This document shows positions 52,945-62,353 of a stretch of DNA of 64,000 bases, in pieces (position 1 is the first letter of the stretch; each line of letters opens with the position of its first letter). The notes beneath the pieces were generated by a model that was not told where the DNA came from, did no database searches, and was given only the letters and a program-made list of their open reading frames with translations. The position numbers and the translations under genes were made by a program. Source of the DNA: CALDTK01 sp045110575 (lineage in GTDB: Bacteria > Bacteroidota > Bacteroidia > Chitinophagales > Saprospiraceae); assembly GCA_045110575.1 (NCBI GenBank), contig JBGCGF010000020.1:28328-92327 (forward strand), written 5' to 3'.

Positions 52945-54498
52945 TTACTTTTTAATTGTAGCGGCAATCATCTTGGCCACCTTTTGACCGTCCATCGCTG
53001 CACTTAGGATACCTCCTGCAAACCCTGCTCCTTCACCACAAGGGTAAAGACCAGCAACGTCTTGGTGTTGCAAGGTCTCTTTGTCACGTGGAATTCTAAC
53101 AGGAGAGCTTGTGCGACTCTCTATACCGACGATCTGACCTGCATTTGTTGTGTAGCCCTTGATCTTCTTGGTCAGTTGCTTTAGCCCTTTCTGAAGTCGC
53201 GCTGCAACAGGTGCAGGGAGCAATTCATGAATAGGAGCACTATATAAACCTGGAATGTAGCTCGTTGGGTTAAGTTTTGGCGAAAGCCTACCCGCTATAA
53301 AGTCTTCAATGAGTTGAGCTGGCGCCTTTTGGCTACCATCACCTGCTTCGAAAATTCGACGCTCAGCATCACGCTGATACGCCAAGCCTGCGAGCTCTCC
53401 GTGAACTTCAAATGCAGCCCAATCTTTTTCATCTACAGCAGTTACGAAACCACTGTTTGCATACGGACTGTCACGACGGGAAAGCGACATGCCATTCACA
53501 ACGAGCTCACCTGGAGCTGTAGCTGCCGGAACGATCAATCCTCCTGGACACATGCAAAAACTGAAGACTCCTGTTTCTTCCACCTGAGTGGCAAGGCTAT
53601 AGCTTGCTGCTGGCAAGTTTTCGTGACGAGGAGAAGTGCCGTACTGCTGCTTATCAATTAACGCTTGTGGGTGCTCAATACGAACTCCTAATGCAAATTC
53701 CTTCGCTTCTAAGGTCCACTGCTTTCGCGAAAACAACTCATAGATATCTCGCGCACTGTGTCCAGTTGCAAGAATGACATGTTGTACTTCGATTGACGTC
53801 TCGTCCGCGAAGGAGATACTAGCTACTCTACCCTTTTCTGCGGTGATATCGGTAACGTATTGACCGAAACGAACCTCTCCACCACAACCTTCAATGGTTG
53901 CTCGCATTGCTGCGATGATGTGCGGAAGCTTGTTTGAACCAATGTGCGGGTGTGCATCTTGAAGAATATCTTCTTGCGCACCGTGCTCTACCAAGAGGTG
54001 CAACACTTTACGAATTGAACCTCGCTTGTGCGCACGCGTGTAAAGCTTGCCATCAGAATACGTTCCTGCTCCACCTTCACCGAAGCAATAGTTGGAGTGA
54101 GGATTCACGATTCCATCTTGCTGAATTGCTTTCAAGTCTCGGCGACGCGCACGCACGTCTACACCTCGGTCTAATACAATGGGGCGTAAACCTTGCTCCA
54201 AACATTCCAATGCAGCAAAATATCCAGCAGGACCTGCACCGATAATGTGCACTTCAGGACGACCTTCGCCAGTCGAATAGGAAGATCTGTACGATGCCGT
54301 ACTTGGCAGCTCCTCGTCTTTCGCAACACCTACACGTAGGCGGAACACCGCTGTACTGCCGCGTGCATCGATTGATTTGCGAAGAATTTTGTGCGTGAAC
54401 GGTCGCTGAACCTTAGCGGTCTTAGCGATTGCTCGTTCAAGTGAAGCCGGATCATTAATGTGATCTGGAGAGAGCTTGACTTCGACTTCTTTGTACAT
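52945..54498 (-). CDS. FAD-dependent oxidoreductase (uncharacterised NAD(FAD)-utilising dehydrogenase family)
   Basis: The ATG at 54498 gives MYKEVEVKLSPDHIND. The N-terminal 80 residues form a ferredoxin-like domain seen in this family; then comes the dinucleotide fold VHIIGAGPAGYFAALECLEQG, a second motif HVILATGHSARDIYELF and GLYPCGEGAGFAGGILSAAMDG near the C-terminus. The product is about 517 residues. Members of this family (COG2509-like, from memory) have no settled function. It contains one exact and one variant copy of the iterated motif (53274-53287; 53721-53734). Confidence 0.85.
   Translation of the reverse strand: MYKEVEVKLSPDHINDPASLERAIAKTAKVQRPFTHKILRKSIDARGSTAVFRLRVGVAKDEELPSTASYRSSYSTGEGRPEVHIIGAGPAGYFAALECLEQGLRPIVLDRGVDVRARRRDLKAIQQDGIVNPHSNYCFGEGGAGTYSDGKLYTRAHKRGSIRKVLHLLVEHGAQEDILQDAHPHIGSNKLPHIIAAMRATIEGCGGEVRFGQYVTDITAEKGRVASISFADETSIEVQHVILATGHSARDIYELFSRKQWTLEAKEFALGVRIEHPQALIDKQQYGTSPRHENLPAASYSLATQVEETGVFSFCMCPGGLIVPAATAPGELVVNGMSLSRRDSPYANSGFVTAVDEKDWAAFEVHGELAGLAYQRDAERRIFEAGDGSQKAPAQLIEDFIAGRLSPKLNPTSYIPGLYSAPIHELLPAPVAARLQKGLKQLTKKIKGYTTNAGQIVGIESRTSSPVRIPRDKETLQHQDVAGLYPCGEGAGFAGGILSAAMDGQKVAKMIAATIKK
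53274..53287 (+). repeat. Iterated 14-mer GTTTTGGCGAAAGC
   Basis: Exact copy in the FAD oxidoreductase gene, read on the minus strand as LSPK. A G/C variant lies at 53721-53734 in the same gene. Confidence 0.9.
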
Positions 54499-54524
54499 AG
54501 TAGCGGCGGATTTACCGCACAAAG

Positions 54525-54953
54525 CTACCGCCCTTCATCAGCTTTACGGGCATAAGGTCCAGAACCTTCGCCAGTAAATTTCTTAGGGAGTCGAACACGC
54601 ACGAATATCTCTTCGTTTGCCTGTCCTTTTTTGGTCTGAATAATGCGTCTCTCCGAGTCTTTACTAGTGATTGCGAGCGTCTGTCCCGAGATATTTCCAA
54701 GAACCTCATATCGGCCTTGCTCCTCTACCATGAACTCAAAAAGGCTTTTAGAAGCGTTGTAAAGTCGAATATTCGTCTCTACAAGCACTGTATTGCCTTC
54801 CCAAGCCTCGACAATGACCTCTCCTTCGATGTTGATTGTAATCGTTTGTGCACTATCTGCTTCGAACGTATGATGGACCGTCTTCGAAAACTGGCCGAAG
54901 AGGCTTCCGATCAAAAAGAGAAGTGCCGTGGAAAGAAGAAATCTTAGCTGCAT
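54525..54953 (-). CDS. Small exported protein, DUF4097-like beta domain
   Basis: The 142-residue protein has a signal peptide (LRFLLSTALLFLIGSLFGQ). The mature part resembles the beta-helical putative-adhesin repeats of DUF4097 proteins: TITINIEGEVIVEAWEGNTVLVETNI, then LAITSKDSERR and IFVRVRLPKKF. The expected long repeat tail is missing, so it is a short version. It ends 26 bases before the oxidoreductase start. The function is unknown. Confidence 0.65.
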   Translation of the reverse strand: MQLRFLLSTALLFLIGSLFGQFSKTVHHTFEADSAQTITINIEGEVIVEAWEGNTVLVETNIRLYNASKSLFEFMVEEQGRYEVLGNISGQTLAITSKDSERRIIQTKKGQANEEIFVRVRLPKKFTGEGSGPYARKADEGR

Positions 54954-54991
54954 ATTGTATATAACGTGAGAAATAGCTGTTGGATTGAAAA

Positions 54992-55816
54992 CTAGGCGTT
55001 AATAACATGAGAATCAAGCTCAGCGACGACTTCTTTTAGCTTTACGAGGCGTGTCAACAATGCTCTCATCTTACTCAATTCCAACATGTTAGCTCCATCA
55101 CTTAGCGCTTTGGAAGGATCTGGATGTGTCTCAATAAAAAGTCCGTCTGCGCCGGTTGCGATAGCCGCACGTGCAATCGTTTCGATTAATTCGGCTCGGC
55201 CTCCAGTAATTCCACTTGGCTGATTTGGCTGCTGGAGACTGTGCGTGCAATCCATGACTACAGGGTTGCCAGTGCTCTTCATGGTTGGGATTCCGCGAAA
55301 GTCAACGACAAGGTCTTGGTAACCGAACGTGGTACCTCGCTCGGTGAGCCACACTTCACTTCCTTTCACGCTCGACACCTTTTCAGCCGCGAATCGCATC
55401 GCCTCTGGGCTTAGAAACTGTCCTTTTTTCACGTTAACGGGAAGTCCAGTCTCACCTGCGGCGAGCAGAAGTGACGTCTGTCGACACAAGAATGCTGGAA
55501 TTTGGAGGACGTCCACATACTTCGCTGCCAATGCCGCATCGTCATCGGAATGGATATCCGTAACCGTTGGAACATTGAAGCGCTGTCCTGCTTTGGCGAG
55601 AAGCTCAAGTGCCTCTTCGTCTCCGATACCCGTGAATGAGCTCAGTGCTGTCCGATTGGCTTTACGAAAGCTCGACTTGAACACAAGTGGAATTTCGAGT
55701 TCAGCACAAAGTTCTACGAGCGGCTCGCAGGTTGCGAGTAGCACCTCTTCTGATTCTATTGCACAAGGGCCTGCGAGTAAGAAAAAGCGATCTGGGCGGA
55801 CGTTGAAGAGGGGCAT
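54992..55816 (-). CDS. kdsA: 3-deoxy-8-phosphooctulonate (KDO-8-P) synthase
   Basis: The ATG at 55816 gives MPLFNVRPDRFFLLAGPCAIE, the normal KdsA start. An in-frame ATG at 55894 lies in the preceding gene's terminator stem, so it is rejected. The product is about 274 residues with FKSSFRKANRT, TDIHSDDDAALAAKYVDVLQIPAFLCRQT, VNVKKGQFLSPEAM and VMDCTHSLQQPNQPSG. It makes KDO-8-phosphate from arabinose-5-phosphate and PEP for lipopolysaccharide core. CxxQT-type active-site features are present. Confidence 0.95.
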   Translation of the reverse strand: MPLFNVRPDRFFLLAGPCAIESEEVLLATCEPLVELCAELEIPLVFKSSFRKANRTALSSFTGIGDEEALELLAKAGQRFNVPTVTDIHSDDDAALAAKYVDVLQIPAFLCRQTSLLLAAGETGLPVNVKKGQFLSPEAMRFAAEKVSSVKGSEVWLTERGTTFGYQDLVVDFRGIPTMKSTGNPVVMDCTHSLQQPNQPSGITGGRAELIETIARAAIATGADGLFIETHPDPSKALSDGANMLELSKMRALLTRLVKLKEVVAELDSHVINA

Positions 55817-55862
55817 AGCAAAGATTGTGAGGCGAAGGTAGTTGCCTTGTACGTTAGCAGCA

Positions 55863-55876
55863 GCTTTCGCCAAAAC
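55863..55876 (-). repeat. Iterated 14-mer GTTTTGGCGAAAGC
   Basis: Exact intergenic copy between kdsA and the terminator of the 2131-residue gene. Confidence 0.9.
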
Positions 55877-55878
55877 AA

Positions 55879-55914
55879 AAGAGCCTCGCTCCAACTGAAT
55901 GAAGCGAGGCTCTA
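55879..55914 (-). terminator. Terminator after the 2131-residue protein gene
   Basis: AGAGCCTCGCT and AGCGAGGCTCT arms, read on the minus strand, are followed by TTTTGTTTTGG; the last bases run into a copy of the iterated 14-mer at 55863-55876. It lies 29 bases past the stop at 55943. Confidence 0.88.
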
Positions 55915-55942
55915 AAAGGTCAATGTGGACTAGCTAATCAAC

Positions 55943-58900
55943 CTAGTGCTTCACAAACCGTGACTGAAGTAAGGATCCATCAGACAAGGCTACTTGCAAG
56001 AAGTATAACCCAGGTGCTAAGCTAGAAACTTCAACTTCCGCTCGTACAGATGAAACCAATGAAAGTTGAGCCAATTGCTCAGCACCATTGACTGCAAAGA
56101 TTCTAGTTGCGGTCCAATTAACAGAAACATCATCTGCGAGATGAGTTACCTCAAGAGATCCCATTTGAGTTAAAGGATTTGGAGCAATAGCTAAAGCCGC
56201 TGGATCTTGGACCTCTGGAATTGCCTGCGCATCCCGCAATCCTTCTAGACTTCTCTTACCAAGATCATCTTCCTCACAGCCTTCTGCAAAAACCGGGACT
56301 ATGACATCTCCTTTTGATGGCAGATAACCTTTGATGGGTTCATCATGCCCCGGGAAGAAATATGCGTCGTCCTTGCGATCCTGCTTAGGATTACCTAGGT
56401 GAATTAGGAATCGATCTTCTTTTTTCGAAACTTGGACAACTGTCCAAAAACCACCTTCGAAAAACTCGATCTTCTCTAAGAACTTGCCTCCGTAAACATT
56501 CAGCAAGTTCATGTCGCGATCATACTCTTGCTTCTTCCCAAACTTGTGAAGAATTTCGAAATAATTATTCTCCTTGTCTGAGTCAACGCAAGTCACTTCA
56601 GTTGATCCATTTTCTCCGTCTGTAAAGAATACATCGCATTCCACTTTAAGATCAACGCACCATGACACTGAACATTCACTTCCGTCCTTACATTTGACGT
56701 CAAATCTGAAGCAAGCGTCTCTGTTATCACTGAAACGTTGATAATCAAAAATGAGCTCGTCAATAACGTAGAACCTTTCTCCATTATCTGTAACGATATT
56801 ACAGTCTTGGCCGAAGCAATATTTATCACTTGCTGTAAAATTCGAAATCACTCCCGTTTCTGAATTAAACCCAATCTGTTTAATTTCACAGTTCAGGTTA
56901 ATAGGTACTCTAATGTTGCGCAATTCCATTCTGACGGGGTTAGAAGTACAGAATGCATAGGATGCATCTACATCATATTCTACTGGCCCTCCACAGGAAT
57001 TATTATCACAATCTAATTCGAATCCTTTCGGACCGCTACCTAGGCATGCTGTAGTTTGATAGCACGACTGCTGGCTATTTGGCGTACAGAAATTTAGTGT
57101 TACGCATACCGTCGCAGGATCTACACCTTTAGGTACTCTTACAAGTCCCTCAATATTATATGATCCTCCATTCTCAAACGTGATCGTGTAATCGCCTTCA
57201 AATACACCTCCATTACTAATGTCTACATCATCAGCGCACAACACTGTTCCGTCTGCGGGGTCAGGATCGTTTGTATTGAAGTTGATATAGAAGTATTTCG
57301 AATCAGGATCTTCACCAGTTCGACAAACAGTGTTCGTGGCGATGAGTACTGGACCGTCACATGAAGTTTCAGAACAAGTAACACAGAGGTCTTCTGTTCG
57401 CTGCTCGCACTGAACACTTGTCACCGCATCTCCATCTTGAAGCACTTCATACTTAACAGTATACTCGAGGTAAAACTTACCATCACCACAGTCTCTATAG
57501 TTAGCCCAAGGAGTAACTGCGCTGTTTGTACCCGAAAGCCCAGTACAAGGAGCAGAACCTGGTGCAGGAACAAAAACCCACCTCCATGATTCATATACTT
57601 GACCAGAAGCATCTGTCAGCTCAGCAGGAAGTGATTCGCAATCAAAACAACCTCCACCGAATGAAGCTTCCTTATATTGAGGAAAATCAAATCTTGTAGG
57701 TAAAGAATTACATTCACTACCCGCTGCTCTAGCATAGTAGGTTTCGCCTCCATCAAAGCGATTAAAGAGTCTTTCAAACCTCGGAGTTCCTCCAACTGGG
57801 GTACTCGTAAATTGACTGTTGTACCATAGGACTGGATCACTCGCTAGAATTGAACTAAATAAATTATCACAAGTCAAACTAACTATGAAAGTAGGAGGGT
57901 CAGGTGATTCATTAACTTCGACAAAAATTGTCCTAGAATCACAAATTGTGCCATTGCCTCCTTGCTCCCGTGAACTGATTACGATCGTATTCAAACCAAT
58001 GACACCGTCCAAAGAGTTGAAGGAATAAGTGAATGTAAGTGGTGTGGGAGTTCCTCCATTCAAACTCACGAAATAATCAAAGCCAGCGCTTCTATTCCAT
58101 CTTACAGTCGTAGATTCTCCAAAACAAATTTCATCACGGTCAATTATTAACTGAGTCGGGAATGAACCATCTTTAAGTCGAGTGTACGAAGCATCTACAT
58201 AGCATCCGTTTTCATCGTATACTCTTAGCGCATATAAACCAAGTTCAGTGGCATCTAAAGGGTTTACATTATCACCTGTAGACCAGCTGAATCGATAAGG
58301 CGGCAGCCCTGGATCATCTGCAGAAGGAACAAAAGTTAAAAGTGTCGACTCATTACAATTTCCTGCCTCATCTTCGAGTGTACCATCAAAGGTTCCTAGC
58401 TTTAGTTCGACCGTCTTTGTAATTGAATACTCGCAACCAATAGAATTAACAACGGTCAACGTAACAGGAAAGGAGCCTGATTGAGAATACGTTTTGCTTG
58501 GTGAAGTACCAAGACTATACGTGCCATCACCCCAGTCCCAGCGGAACTCTGCCTCTGGTTCGCCTATTTCTTCATAAACAGGAGAATACGTCTGACCAGT
58601 ACACAAATTTTCTGAGTTACCTAGTTCAAAATCAGCAATCGGCGCCGCAGGAATCAAGATGTCTTCATATACATGGCAGGTGTATGGCTCACCAGGATTG
58701 ATTTCTTCAAACTCTGTCAATGGAGAATAGTACACCCGCACATAGTATGCAGTTTCTTCGGGTATTAGCTCAAAGATTTGAGTAGTATTCGGTTGATTAA
58801 CGACCGAATTTAGATACCCTGGAATATTTTCGTTGGGCGTATTATTTCTCCAGCGTTGTATGTCCCACGTTAGATTTTCCAAAGAGCCTCCCGCAATTAA

Positions 58901-61900
58901 AGCCGATACGTCATCAAGTTTTAAATGGTACTTGCCTGTCTGGTCGTCAATACAATCAATACTGTACGAAAATTTAGGCACTATAGGTACCTCAAAAGTG
59001 AACCCCTGCCTTCCTACATCCCCCGTAGTAAGTTCAACTTCTAGTGTTGTATTGTAGATGCCCGGCTCATCGAGTACGCTCCATGAAAATGTAAAAGGCG
59101 CTAAAAGTCGTAAGGCTTCAACATTTGGAGATTGTGTTACCGTTGTTGGATTAACACCACCAGAAGGATTCACCAATGTCCATGTTGCCCTTTGAACAGC
59201 TGTTGACGGAATATTCCCCCTGTCTCCGCTTCCTTGAGAACCGATCAAGGATACTGCACCACATTGAAGCGCTGTTGGAGATGGTTGAAAACCAGGATTG
59301 CTTGCCAAGTCAATGGTTGGAGTGAAACCGCCAGGACCTGGCTCATTACAAAGTAGGATTACATTAAGTTCCTGGCTAGTCTGGCCACACATAATTACGG
59401 TACCATTTGGAGTAGTGTACTCTCTAGTTGCAGTTACTCTGTAAAGAACTGCTCCATTTGCATTATCGATTAGTACCGTAGCCTTACCAGATACAGTGTT
59501 ATTAGAGGCAAAGGATGACCAAACTAAGGGAGTTATAGCAGCATCGGCACTTTCCCACAAATATGTAGTAGTGATACCTGAAGTTGTGGTGCCTGTAATT
59601 AGTTCAACCTGCGTAGGCAATGGATTTCCATCGTCATCGCACTCAACACCATTAGCTAACCAACCGAGGTTAATTTCTGGATTGTATAATACTTCGAAGC
59701 TTGCAAATGCGATATCTTCAACAGCACATCCTGGGCCGTAAAGACCTTTAACCTGAACGTTAATGATCCCATCAGGGAAATCAGTCAACTCTGAAGCGCT
59801 CAGAAATGGGTTAGAAGTCGAAACGGTTTGTTGGTAAGGACTACCTAACGTTCCTCGACCTACTAATTTAAATTCATAGTCAGTTGGAGTAGTTCCGGTT
59901 CCCGAAGTTGCAACCGTTATAATCGGATCAGTCGAATCATCGCCTTGGCAGATAAATTCTTTGACAACTTCAACATCAAGTGTAGAGGGATTAAGCATCG
60001 TTAGATCAACTGAATATGGGATGCTGTTTCCACAAAACAATCCATCGACCGAAATGGTCAGATTAAGGCTATTATCAGGATCTGACAAATCAACATAGAG
60101 CCACTCTACATCTGTTTGCTGACCAATTCCTTCGTCCAAGGCTCCTTTATCATCGGAGATCGTCCAAACGATATCATCTATTTCAGTACATGGTGCTCCA
60201 TCGCAATAGAGTTGTAAGGTCTCCGTAGAACCTGGGCAAGGCTGCTCTAGTGGATCTAGCGGGGTAGGATTACCCACTCGAACTCGTTGTATTGTTAATT
60301 CAGGTGGAGTTCGCTCTGTTACCGATAGCAAACTAGTTCCACTACCACAAAGTAATGGACCAGAAGCACCAGCAACAATGAGACTAGCCTCTACTTCAAT
60401 CGTACCGTCAAGAGTTGTCCATTCAACCATGATAGAGCGACCGGTAGGAGGAGGGATTACTACTCCATCCTTTTTCCAAACATAAGACACAAGAGTGCCC
60501 GATGGAGGTGCTGGACTGACATTAGCAACATAGGTTGCTGTCTGCCCTAAGCAGACCTCTGTAGGACCTTGAAGATCTACAATTAATTGACTAGATATAA
60601 CTTCGAACACGCGTTCTTCAACGCAGGTCGAAACGATCACACCTCCTTGGTCATACATTGTTATCACGAAAACATAACTACCAACGGGTAAAATATCCAG
60701 CCCAATTTGATATAAATTTGCTGAATAAACGCTTACATTCCCACTTAATGAGCTATTGGCAGGGATTTGCTGTACACCTGATTCGTAAACTTCAAAGAAA
60801 ATACTAGTTGGAGTAGAAGCAGTATATCCATTAAATCGGATATCGGCATCATTCCCTTGACAAATCACACTAGGAAAGGTCCGAACCCCGGGAACAGCAT
60901 TGATAATTGTAGAACCGAGAACATTACAACCGTAAGGAGTCTCAATTTCAACCTCTACTTGAATAGGCCCATATGTATATCTTGGAATTTCGTAAGTGAT
61001 CTCACTCAATATGGATTGCTGAGTTACGCCATCTACAGTCCAGGTATAACTCGCTCCCGGATAATTATCTGTCGTCAAGTTTACTTCCCTCCGGCTTGCA
61101 TTCGAATTCGCTGTATTATAAGCACATATATCACCGTCAATCAGTGCTGACGTTCCAATGATTGGGACATCTACGATAGTTGCTGTGGTACAACCACCAC
61201 AGTTACTAGGAGTGATGATGACTTGACCAGTAGCTGGGCCATTATTCGTTGGCCACTGAATCTGAACAGTATTTCCGGTATTTGAACCGAGAATGTCGCC
61301 TCCTACCGCAGACCATGTGTAAGTACAATTTGGGTCAGGTGTACCAGCGATCGTATAATCAACAATATCTCCTCCGCAGACAACGTCCGGACAAAGAATC
61401 TCTAAAGCTTCACTACCCTCGACAAAGATCAAAACCTCTCCAAGAAATCCTCCACAACCGCACTGAGAGGAACCGTAAAGTTGTATCGTATGCTCACCTG
61501 CTATGTCATAAACTGTCGGAAATATGAGATTACCTCCAGTTGCTATGAGATTTCCTGTAGGATCAAAATGCTCCCATCTAATAGAACTTGGATCGATAGG
61601 CGGCTCTGGATTGGTAACCGTCAAGTCGAGTTCTTCACCTAGGCATACCGTTTCTGGAACTGGAAATCCTCCTAGTAAGGTTATGTCTGCAGTTGGTATC
61701 GCTTCAAAAATCACAGTCTTAATCTCGTATCGAAATATGCAACCTGAAGCATCTTCAAAAGATGCTATCAATCCAAATTGCCGTGTCCCTGAAACAGGTC
61801 CAGCCGCTTGAAAAGTAGCAGAAGCTCCACTAGAACTAAGAATATCTGCATAGCCTGTCTCACTCCAAGTAACCGAACCACCAGAAGGCAGCCCAGGTAA

Positions 61901-62338
61901 CTCTGCTGTGAACGTTTGGGGGCTGTCTCGATCAACACATAGTGCAGGTACTGGATCACCGCCTGTCAAGCAGATGGAAGCAGCAGGAATCACTATTTCT
62001 GTATCCGGTCTATCATTAACCACCACATTCAATGAAATATTTTCAACTTGTGTAGGGTCGTTAAAATTGACAATCGCTGCTTGAATCAGAAAAGAACCAC
62101 CAGCACATGCTTCAAAAGTCAGTACTGTGCCATTTTCAAATGGATTGCAGATGCCCGACGGCACTGTCCAGTCTACATAACGGTTAGAAGGGAATGGTAA
62201 TCCGTTTGTCGGTGTAACTTCGTAACTGCTGACATCACCAAAGCAAATGGTGGGTGATCCATCAATTGTATAGGTTTGCCCAACGGCAGAAAAAGTCCAA
62301 AAAAGCGCAAAGACTAATGCGCAAAGACTAATGCGCAA
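55943..62338 (-). CDS. 2131-residue secreted multi-domain protein with T9SS sorting domain
   Basis: A signal peptide (LCALVFALFWTFSAVGQ) is followed by many Ig/PKD-like beta modules with paired cysteines (ICFGDVSSYEV, VCLGEELDLTV, VCLGQTATYVA). A clear PKD domain lies near residue 1330 (EFRWDWGDGTYSLGTSPSKTY). A cysteine-rich region follows at about 1560-1900. The last 75 residues are a type-A sorting domain (IAPNPLTQMGSLEV ... LAPGLYFLQVAL). It is an adhesin-like surface protein. The only in-frame start is TTG at 62338, with a TAG two codons upstream. The ATG at 62355 is out of frame because of a 14-bp tandem repeat, so expression may be phase-variable. Confidence 0.85.
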   Translation of the reverse strand: MRISLCALVFALFWTFSAVGQTYTIDGSPTICFGDVSSYEVTPTNGLPFPSNRYVDWTVPSGICNPFENGTVLTFEACAGGSFLIQAAIVNFNDPTQVENISLNVVVNDRPDTEIVIPAASICLTGGDPVPALCVDRDSPQTFTAELPGLPSGGSVTWSETGYADILSSSGASATFQAAGPVSGTRQFGLIASFEDASGCIFRYEIKTVIFEAIPTADITLLGGFPVPETVCLGEELDLTVTNPEPPIDPSSIRWEHFDPTGNLIATGGNLIFPTVYDIAGEHTIQLYGSSQCGCGGFLGEVLIFVEGSEALEILCPDVVCGGDIVDYTIAGTPDPNCTYTWSAVGGDILGSNTGNTVQIQWPTNNGPATGQVIITPSNCGGCTTATIVDVPIIGTSALIDGDICAYNTANSNASRREVNLTTDNYPGASYTWTVDGVTQQSILSEITYEIPRYTYGPIQVEVEIETPYGCNVLGSTIINAVPGVRTFPSVICQGNDADIRFNGYTASTPTSIFFEVYESGVQQIPANSSLSGNVSVYSANLYQIGLDILPVGSYVFVITMYDQGGVIVSTCVEERVFEVISSQLIVDLQGPTEVCLGQTATYVANVSPAPPSGTLVSYVWKKDGVVIPPPTGRSIMVEWTTLDGTIEVEASLIVAGASGPLLCGSGTSLLSVTERTPPELTIQRVRVGNPTPLDPLEQPCPGSTETLQLYCDGAPCTEIDDIVWTISDDKGALDEGIGQQTDVEWLYVDLSDPDNSLNLTISVDGLFCGNSIPYSVDLTMLNPSTLDVEVVKEFICQGDDSTDPIITVATSGTGTTPTDYEFKLVGRGTLGSPYQQTVSTSNPFLSASELTDFPDGIINVQVKGLYGPGCAVEDIAFASFEVLYNPEINLGWLANGVECDDDGNPLPTQVELITGTTTSGITTTYLWESADAAITPLVWSSFASNNTVSGKATVLIDNANGAVLYRVTATREYTTPNGTVIMCGQTSQELNVILLCNEPGPGGFTPTIDLASNPGFQPSPTALQCGAVSLIGSQGSGDRGNIPSTAVQRATWTLVNPSGGVNPTTVTQSPNVEALRLLAPFTFSWSVLDEPGIYNTTLEVELTTGDVGRQGFTFEVPIVPKFSYSIDCIDDQTGKYHLKLDDVSALIAGGSLENLTWDIQRWRNNTPNENIPGYLNSVVNQPNTTQIFELIPEETAYYVRVYYSPLTEFEEINPGEPYTCHVYEDILIPAAPIADFELGNSENLCTGQTYSPVYEEIGEPEAEFRWDWGDGTYSLGTSPSKTYSQSGSFPVTLTVVNSIGCEYSITKTVELKLGTFDGTLEDEAGNCNESTLLTFVPSADDPGLPPYRFSWSTGDNVNPLDATELGLYALRVYDENGCYVDASYTRLKDGSFPTQLIIDRDEICFGESTTVRWNRSAGFDYFVSLNGGTPTPLTFTYSFNSLDGVIGLNTIVISSREQGGNGTICDSRTIFVEVNESPDPPTFIVSLTCDNLFSSILASDPVLWYNSQFTSTPVGGTPRFERLFNRFDGGETYYARAAGSECNSLPTRFDFPQYKEASFGGGCFDCESLPAELTDASGQVYESWRWVFVPAPGSAPCTGLSGTNSAVTPWANYRDCGDGKFYLEYTVKYEVLQDGDAVTSVQCEQRTEDLCVTCSETSCDGPVLIATNTVCRTGEDPDSKYFYINFNTNDPDPADGTVLCADDVDISNGGVFEGDYTITFENGGSYNIEGLVRVPKGVDPATVCVTLNFCTPNSQQSCYQTTACLGSGPKGFELDCDNNSCGGPVEYDVDASYAFCTSNPVRMELRNIRVPINLNCEIKQIGFNSETGVISNFTASDKYCFGQDCNIVTDNGERFYVIDELIFDYQRFSDNRDACFRFDVKCKDGSECSVSWCVDLKVECDVFFTDGENGSTEVTCVDSDKENNYFEILHKFGKKQEYDRDMNLLNVYGGKFLEKIEFFEGGFWTVVQVSKKEDRFLIHLGNPKQDRKDDAYFFPGHDEPIKGYLPSKGDVIVPVFAEGCEEDDLGKRSLEGLRDAQAIPEVQDPAALAIAPNPLTQMGSLEVTHLADDVSVNWTATRIFAVNGAEQLAQLSLVSSVRAEVEVSSLAPGLYFLQVALSDGSLLQSRFVKH

Positions 62339-62340
62339 AG
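62305..62340 (-). repeat. 14-bp tandem repeat over the start of the 2131-residue gene
   Basis: GCGCAAAGACTAAT occurs at 62305-62318 and 62319-62332, then partially (GCGCAAAG) at 62333-62340. On the coding strand each unit reads ATTAGTCTTTGCGC. Because 14 is not a multiple of 3, gain or loss of a unit changes which upstream start is in frame. Confidence 0.95.
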
Positions 62341-62353
62341 TCTAAATCTAAAC

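Noticed and set aside
55817..55894. Longer N-terminus for KdsA from an upstream ATG
   Set aside because: The extra residues are encoded by the terminator of the neighbouring gene and by a copy of the iterated 14-mer; KdsA proteins start at the MPLFNV position.
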